Both the position numbers and the translations under genes were made by a program. From positions 6,599,112 to 6,663,111 of the forward strand of contig NC_134842.1 of assembly GCF_965363235.1 (NCBI RefSeq): a DNA stretch of 64,000 nucleotides. The letters run 5' to 3'. This document shows positions 15,201-24,200 of this stretch, one piece after another. This DNA is from Mytilus galloprovincialis (taxonomy: Eukaryota > Mollusca > Bivalvia > Mytilida > Mytilidae). Every line of letters starts with the position of its first letter. Position 1 is the stretch's first letter. The notes beneath the pieces are model-generated. The model was not told where the DNA came from. It did no database searches and worked only from the letters and a program-made list of their open reading frames with translations.

Positions 15201-18200
15201 ACTGTGGCGTTTGTTAACTATATAATATTCCGCAACACGTTGATTTAAATTATATAAAAACTAATGTAAGGCAGCGTCTCCAGGACCAGTTTATCAAAAA
15301 TATATATCTCTGATATAAACAACTCATCAAACAGAAGAGTTTTGCTTAGAACCATATCTGTTAAAATTGAGGTGGGGTCAAAGAGTAAATATATGTAAAT
15401 TAAGGGTATGTAATACAAAGTTTCCAATCGAAACAGAAAGATGGAAAAATGTACCACGAAATGAGAGAATTTGACCTCTTTGTAAAGCTGGTCTTGAGGA
15501 TGTATATACTATATATATAAATATACCAATTGTGAAGTTATGGATTTAAGGAGGAAGTTCAAACCTTCATATCATTTAAAATATCCAAATGAAAAAAACA
15601 GTATTTGGCTTGCTTAAATATTGTAATAGCAATGTGCTGTCTAAGCTTTCAATTTTTATTGTAAAAAAGATGCTTGTCTAGTTTAAAACTGTAATAAACA
15701 CAGACTTATTTCTGAAGATGTATAAATTAAAAATGTATACTGTTTGTATTATGAACTATGTTGTAATTGATATTGTGTATAATGTGCTACTGATACGCAG
15801 TCTTCTGCGGCTGAATTTTCTTCGATAAACTATGAAACTATGAATCATTTTAACTTTAAATATGAAATAACAAATATATAATGTAATACATTTTTTTATG
15901 TATACTAGTTTAATAATTTTTAAAGCTTCATGATCAAAACAATAACTTACTGAGTTGTTTGCTTCTTCCACACCTATTGCTTTTTCTATCAAGACGGTTT
16001 TATTTTCTTGGAGACCAAAAGCCCATTTGATTTCCCGTACTCCACTGTGTAAATCGAATGCCTTAAACTCTAAATAAATGGCAGATAAGTCTGAACTATG
16101 ATGAACATACAATTGTTTCTTTCCATTTCGAATTAACCATATATCCACTATTTCCGGTACAGATCGGTCGATATGAACTTGAACACTATCATTGAGAGTA
16201 TGGTTCATGATGTCTCTGGCTTGGAGACGGAGCATGAATGTGTCGCCATCGTTCATACTAGGATTGAGACAAATAGACTGTGACCTTAAATTCATAACCT
16301 TTCCAGAAACTACAAAAAAATGTTCGTTGCGTAATAATGTATAGAAAAATTCATTTAATCCGTTGATATTGTCCATGCCTTTTACAGGTAAAACACCAGA
16401 TAATTGATCGTAAATGCCTTCTGTTATGTTATCCGTCTGAATTTTACGAAAAGGGTTATTTATTTTGTATTTGTTGTTGAAAAATCTATTTTTCCACGAA
16501 TAACAGATACTACTATAATGTACCTGCCATGTAAAGTTTGTTTTGTTTGATGCTGAAACGACACTGAAAGGAATATTATCATTCTTCACTACGTATGACG
16601 AGTTGTCGTGCAAAACAAATCTCCTAGCCTGCCTCACATTATCCGCCTTATCTTTCACTTCTAAAACAATGGCATACAACATTGGATTTTTCTCTGGTAA
16701 TTGTATTTCAACTTCTGTTATGTCTTTTGAACAGTTGTAAACCGCTACAGCATGTGTATCTCTCATTAATGTTCCAGTCGTTGCTTCTATTACCTCGTAA
16801 ACACTTAATTCATAGGATTCTATCCCAGAAGCAAGTTTAGACGTTCCAAGAGAAGGATATGGATCAGACCAACCACCGAAAGACGCTTTTAAGAAACTTG
16901 AATGAGTTAACCTTTCTGAAATTTTCAGTGGTTCAGTGCGACGTATATTATTGCTAGGGCGAAACACTGGTGGTTCCCTATCGTAAATGTAACAAAGCTG
17001 TATAGTTTTTTCAGTTTTTTCATATGGTACGTGTTTTAATTCATTCTGGTTCTTTGAAACAAGATATCCTCCACCTTTAGCGCGATAAGTCAGGCATATG
17101 CTAAAAAATAAGTCCTGAAAGTCTTATATTCAAAATCAGCATTGAAAGCAATTATGTAAAACATGAATAAGATGAAAAAAAACGACGTAAAATCTAGTTA
17201 TGAATAAATGTGCAACTGTTAATACCCCTATAGACATAGAAAAAAAACATACAGTAAGTATATCAGGTCAGTTATCGGTAAGACAATCTTTTTCATTTTT
17301 TTACCTCGAGCTGAAGATATTTTATTATCAACATGAGAAAGAGAGATTATCGTGGTTTGTTTTTAGTTGCTGTTTGTTGTTTGCACTTTAGTTTATTTGA
17401 AATGATTAATTTAACTATTTGCTCTTTACCTTTCTCCATGAGTCAAATTAATGAGCACTGGTATTTCTATATTTTTGGACTGATAATTCGGTTTTGGGAT
17501 CGATGTAGTGCCATTTTTAATTTGTGTTGTACCAAGTGAATGATTCTTTCCTACAAAATGAATACTAAAAATATATTTTTATTCGAATACGAAATAACAG
17601 TTATTAAAGATTATCTAAAACACATAAGTTTTCAAACCCTTTACTTGCAAGAAATTGATACTTCAAACCCTTATGCCAACATGACAAAATCTAAGGAAAA
17701 GGATACAAAACAAAGATCATTATATAGATAATTTTCATATTTCTTTAGGCTTCTTGTTACATTTATCTTATAAAGTTAAGCATTACCTGTAACTGTGACC
17801 TTTTCTAACCCTATTTCCACATCCGTTATACCAAAGAGATGAGTTTTTACAAATGCCGGACTCTGTGATTTATTGACCCCGATTTCGAATTCCATTTCCA
17901 AGTCTACGATGAAATGCTGAACTTGGTTTCTGCCATATAAATTGTTTTGTTCAGAGCATTTTGACGTTCCCATATTTGAGACTACTTTCGTATTATCATA
18001 TGTTATTGCTGTGGTTGAACAGCTTTCTATTGACGGTAATCTTTTAGCTACGAGAAAACGTAAACAATTAAATTCATAAGAAATAAGTTAAATCTCAAAA
18101 ATACTGAACTCCGACCGAAATTCAAAACTAAAAATGTCCCAAATCAAATGGCAAAAAAAACAAAAGCTCAAACAGACAGATGCCCAGTATTACATTGAAG

Positions 18201-21200
18201 ATCGATTATTTGCTATAGTTACTGTGAGCCAAATATATCAATTGCAATTCTAAAATTAACGATTTGAAATTTCAACATAGACCTTCTAGTTTGTAATTAG
18301 TTATCAAAGGTACCAGGATTATAATTTAGTAACAGTGTAATTCGGCAATTGAACTCGAATTATGCAACTATTGCATACACAATTCTGACTTGAAATTTGA
18401 ATGGCATAGCTGCATAGTTTCAGTTGCAATTTTAAAACGAAAACGGGTTAATTGTCGAGTTGCTATGTTAAAAACCAAGTATTTCAACTTGGAATTTCAT
18501 AATTATTATAGCAGAATAACATACAAATTATGATACATACATTTTAAGAATTTCAAATTTGGGAGGAGAGATAAATCCTACTTTGCGTTGTCGGTTCATT
18601 TTAACCTTATGAAAATGGATGTTCCTCTGGTCTTGTCTATATTTTATGTGTGTTGAAATATTCGAAAGTTATTTGTTAACAAAATTAATAAATACTCCAA
18701 GACTATTTTTTCACATACATGTATTTTTTTGATTTTTTTTTGTTTTGATAATTCTCATAAACAATCGTTGTAACCTAACAATTCAAAACTTTATATTCAA
18801 TTCTTTGACACAAAATAAGATTACTCGTATAAAAGTCATCTTACGTTGACATCTTGCTAAAGTCAAATCCTTATCTGTTCGGAATCCATTTCCACAAGTG
18901 CAACCTGATGCCAGATCCTCATCACATGTCCCTGGCCAACACCATCTATTATCCCATGAACATTTGCCTGAAATATATTTATGTCATGCATGAACGCAGC
19001 TGGATATATACATTCATCAAGTATAACTGTTATACAAATATACTCTTTATACGAGCGAGTATTCCTCAACTGGTAGAAAGTATATAAATAGAAATCAACA
19101 CTCGTAATATCACCATTCAATACAAGAAATACGCGAATGAAAAGGAAAAGACATGTTTAAAGCTGCCAAAATTAATGCAAACAGAGAATTATTGAAACTT
19201 AGATAAATTCTACCTGACTACTCAGGTTGTATCAGTTGACGGAATACCTTTATTCTAATTTGCTTGCTAGATATGCATATCAACTGCATAACGAGTAAAT
19301 GAAAAGTGTTTCTGGATTTGAAAAAGACCAAAGATACTTAAAGTCATTAAAAAGTGCAAAGTGGTCTACATGTATGTACGTCTATTTCAAATCCTTAATG
19401 GAAAAGAAATAGGTACTTAATCATACTTTGTATTTTATACATTATTTTAGTAGGACATTGTGATTATGATTATGATATCAAAATTTAGTAGCAACTATTA
19501 ATCAATCAAACAGTTTTAATTTTGTTTTGAATTAATGTCTTTTTTAACAAAACAATAATATCATTTTCAGCATTTTTCTTTTAATAACTATTTCTATTAC
19601 AAAAATGGAATGTATAGGTGACGACGTCTTGGGTTATTTTTTGTAGCTTTTGTGATGTGCAGAAGAAATTTTCCATTGCAATAAACATAGAAATGACCAA
19701 AAAAACGCCTTATAGAAAACTCACAAACATACAACCTTAGAAATTTATTCTCAAAAGGGACACAATATATATTATCGATTTTTTTTTTATAATTACTACT
19801 TTTTGAATTTAGCAATACTGCATGATCTCGTGTTTGGTCATTGCTGTAAAGGTGTAACTAAACTCATCATCGATACCAGGATTGAAATTTCATATTTCCG
19901 CCAGACGCACGTTTCGACTACGCAAGACTCATTAATGACGCTCGAATAAAAAAATGTTAAAAAATCCAAATAAAGTACGAATTAGAAGAGGACACAAATA
20001 CCAACATTGATTCTTCTATGAGTTTTTAATAAATTTGCACCTTTCAAAAAACATGTTCAGAATAAACCTTTGATTTAAATAAAGCAATACATGACATGCA
20101 TACAATGTAACCCAGTCCAGTTCTTCAGACAACGTTTTACATAACATTTCAATGCATATAAGTAACTTTAAGTTCACCAATCATATTTTCACCTCTTTTT
20201 TCCCTGTGTACAAACTTTTTTCTAAATTTTCGGTAGAAAAATCAAATGAAAAATAATATTGCTGTTTTTAAACAACTATTTAATGCAATTAAATGTAGGA
20301 TTAATAACCTACAACTCTTAAAATCAAGAAAAATATTTTTTTCAACACTTTTTCGTATGCAACTGAATGGGAAGTAATATCATTGGTTGGTTTTACACCT
20401 AAAGGATATTTCAAATGCATCGTTTCCTAAATATAATTACTTGTACACTGTTGTGTGTATGATTTTGTTATAATAGGTATATAGATTATTGCCAATAACA
20501 AAGACCGTGATCATTTTAAAAACACTTACGCTGACAGATACCATTAACAGGTTTAAAAAGATCTTCGTCGTTGCATTGTAGACACGTTAAATTTTCACCC
20601 GATTGACAAACATCTTTTTTGCAGTTTTCTGGCTTTCCTTGTAAAACATAAATGATACGGATATGTATACATATAGAAACAACAAACAAACAAAAACTAA
20701 CTATATTCGCATGTTCATACTAATTTGTAAATTAAATTGATGAAGAAAAGGAGAAGGTTCAGTAAGACCCCTTTTTGAACCCAAAATCTAGCAGTTTAAT
20801 AAAATATTTAAAATGTAAACTTTTAATAATTTATTGGACAGTATAATGCTTCTGCTACATAAATATGGGCTGTTTTTACGATACAATGCACATATATCCG
20901 GTACTAGCACCATTAAGTCATGCTAAATTACTGAAATCTTCATAATTTTAGCATTCTAGTTACATTTTAGACGGTTTTCGTGTAAAACGATAGTAGCAGC
21001 ATTCGTGTTCATCCTAAATATTGAAATGTAAGTTGTATTTGATGATAATACATAAAATATATAAAGGTTGAGGATTAACACAGATGCGGCAACTTTCATT
21101 TTTACCAAAAACCATCTGCAAAGTGACATTTTTCGGCATATTTGTTAGATTGTTCATATTTGAGCTTGAATCGGATAGTTTTTAATGACTAAATCTGTTG

Positions 21201-24200
21201 AAATCTTTCACAAATTAGTTCAAATAAAATAGACACTTAAGTGTTTAAAAAGTGGTCGAAATCTTTCGTCAGAGGGACCTGAAATTTGAGGCCAAAATCT
21301 CCTTTATGAAAATAAGAAGATGTGAGCGAATTAATTATAAATATACAGTAATTGTTTTTGAAGTATTTAATGGCGTAGTATGACAGGATGAGAACGGGAT
21401 GAAATGGACGTTTGCAACTTTCCTTATTTCATGTACATGTAGTTGTTATTTCAATTGGACATCAACGTTGTTTGAATAGTATTTGAACCTGAATCTTATT
21501 TCTAAGCGTTCATTTCTAAAACATAAAACAAAACAATTATGTTCCCCTCTAGTATGTTTAGTTCAATAACTTTGTTATATTATTTAGATACTTATAATAT
21601 GTTAAGCTGAACAAGCGCCTAATCAGTATAAAGTATTGTACAGTTTTACGAACCTCCAACACATTCGTAGGACACAGTAAGGTACTTGTCTATACCTACA
21701 CAATGATCTCCAAAGAATTTATTTGCTGCTTGAATCCTACAGGTTTGTTTGTTGTTACATTTAGAAATTACTTTTGATGTTGTTGATTTTCTAAATGCAT
21801 CTTCGGAAAAACTGATGTATTTTATACATGGGATGATAAGATGTGTACCATAAAATGCACTACTGATATTAATTAGCCCACAAGCACAACTCAAAGTTGC
21901 TTCATCGTACACGTATTCGGTAACCTTGCCTGTTGACCTCCGCTCTGTCAATAAATAATCTAAGTTTAAAATGTATTGAAGTGTGAAATGATCGTTCAAC
22001 AGTAAACAATGATAAATGGAGATAAAAACTATCGACATGTTTGCCAGATGAACAAGTGTTTACAAATCAAGCTCTAAATTATCCGATTATTTTTATTTTT
22101 GAGCGTTTTGTTTGTTTTGTTTGGTTTTGTTTCTGAGTTTTTTTTTTATTAACTTGATCCCGAAAATATGCAATCACCAAACGCACATGGCTTAAAGGGC
22201 AAATTGAGTTTTTCTCATCAATTGGCTTCCTTCGTCCGTCGTCGTCTGTTAATTATCACAAAAATCGTCTCATCTGAAACCTCTGTCAACGTATATTTGT
22301 TCCGCCTTACAGAAGTTCCAATGGAAACTTTGTTATAAACAGTATCATAATACATATTCCTGTGGAAACAAATATTCTATACCATTTATTCCGTTAGGAA
22401 CATATCCTGTAATATCTATTCCTGTGGAAATAATATTCTAGAATATTTCTACCTTTTGGAACTTATATTATGAAGGAACTTCTATTCCGTGACACCACTA
22501 GGCCAAATGTATCCAAACTTAGCCACAATCGTCATTGGGGTATCTTGTTTAAAAAAATGTGTTTGATGACCCGGCCAACAACCGAGATTGCCACCGTGGC
22601 TAAAAAAGAACATTTATAATACTAAAATAACGAGGTCCAATTTGTCAGCCGTCATCACGTAAAAACGACGAATCAAAGAATTCAACTTTATATATAACTA
22701 ATATAGTAAAAAGGTGTAGATTAAAAATTACACCACTCCAGGCCCTTTTGTTTTCCACGTTATTAATATTGCTAATAATAAAGAAGTTCCGGGTCGAGTC
22801 CGATACCGATACCAATAGTATATTCACCTATTACCTTATCTGAACGTTCCGCATCTGACAAGCGCACCACCAAACGGTGTATTCAGGATTAATATGCTAT
22901 ATACACGGGTCATAATCACAGGATTGACACTAATAAATTGTCAAATTGTTAACCAACTGTAGTATTTTAATCAGTAATTTAGTAATTTCTAAGATAACAA
23001 TACGAATACTAAAAATCTGGACTTAAAAGAGGGCGTATAGGTACAGTTTTCAATTTGTTAGCGGGAATGACATAAAACAGCGAATCAAAGAATTCAACTT
23101 TATTTATAACTAATATAGGACAATGCTGTTGATTAAAAAATACGCCATTCAAGTTCCAGTTCGACGGGTTCAAACAGAAAGATTTGAAAGCAGAGAAAAC
23201 TGTGTATCTTATAATCGGCATGACTTTATCAGATGACAATACTAATACTAATAAAATAAGGCTTGCGCATAGTTATATACTTTAATTCAGTCACGGACCC
23301 GCGATATCATGTAAAATGTATTGGCTTATATCTCTGAAACAAAATTCTTTAGAGCAAACCAGATAATATTGCCAATCAGATCAAGATCTATCTGTCCTGA
23401 AATTTTCAGACGAATCGGACAACCTGTTGTTGGGTTGCTGCCCCTGAATTTGTTTTTTTAACGAAATTTTGCAGTTTTTGGTTATTATCTTGGATATTAG
23501 TATAGATAGAGATCATCTGTTAACAGCTTAATATTCAGCAAAGTAAGATCTACAAATAAGTCAACATGATCAAAATGGAGTTATTGCCTTTATAGTCAAA
23601 TTCTTGTTATCTTGTACAAATGTCTTCTCCTGAAACAACTGAGACGATTTAAATAAATTTGTCACAAATAAGCATAAGGGTATTTAGTTTTTAAAAATGT
23701 GTCTGGTGGTCCTGTCTGCCTACCAACATGACCGACATTGCATTAATTATAACATAAGGGAACAATGCAGTTTTTGACTTTTTCTCCGAAACAAGTGTAA
23801 AAGTATAACGGATGCTACATGTATATTTCATGCTTCAATTGTAAACAAAAATATCATGTAAGCGACACAGGCTCCTTGGAGCCTCTAGTTTGTGGAGTTG
23901 ATAAAACATAATTTGACGTAATTTTATATACATTTCATGTCAAAGTTTTTGAGGTAACGATAATGGTCAGATAGAACCGATCAAAACTATGCAAGATCCT
24001 CATATAAGTTCACCAGTTAATTGAATAGTATGGTCAGTGTTATATATCAGTGATGCAATTCTTTACTTCTTTTTTAGATACAAGTAATTCAAATAAAATA
24101 AAATGATTATCACAATCAGACCAAAAAAACGGTCAAGGTAAACGCTATTTGAAGCCAGTTTTATTTCAAATTTATTTCATATTTACCTAAAACCTGTGTA

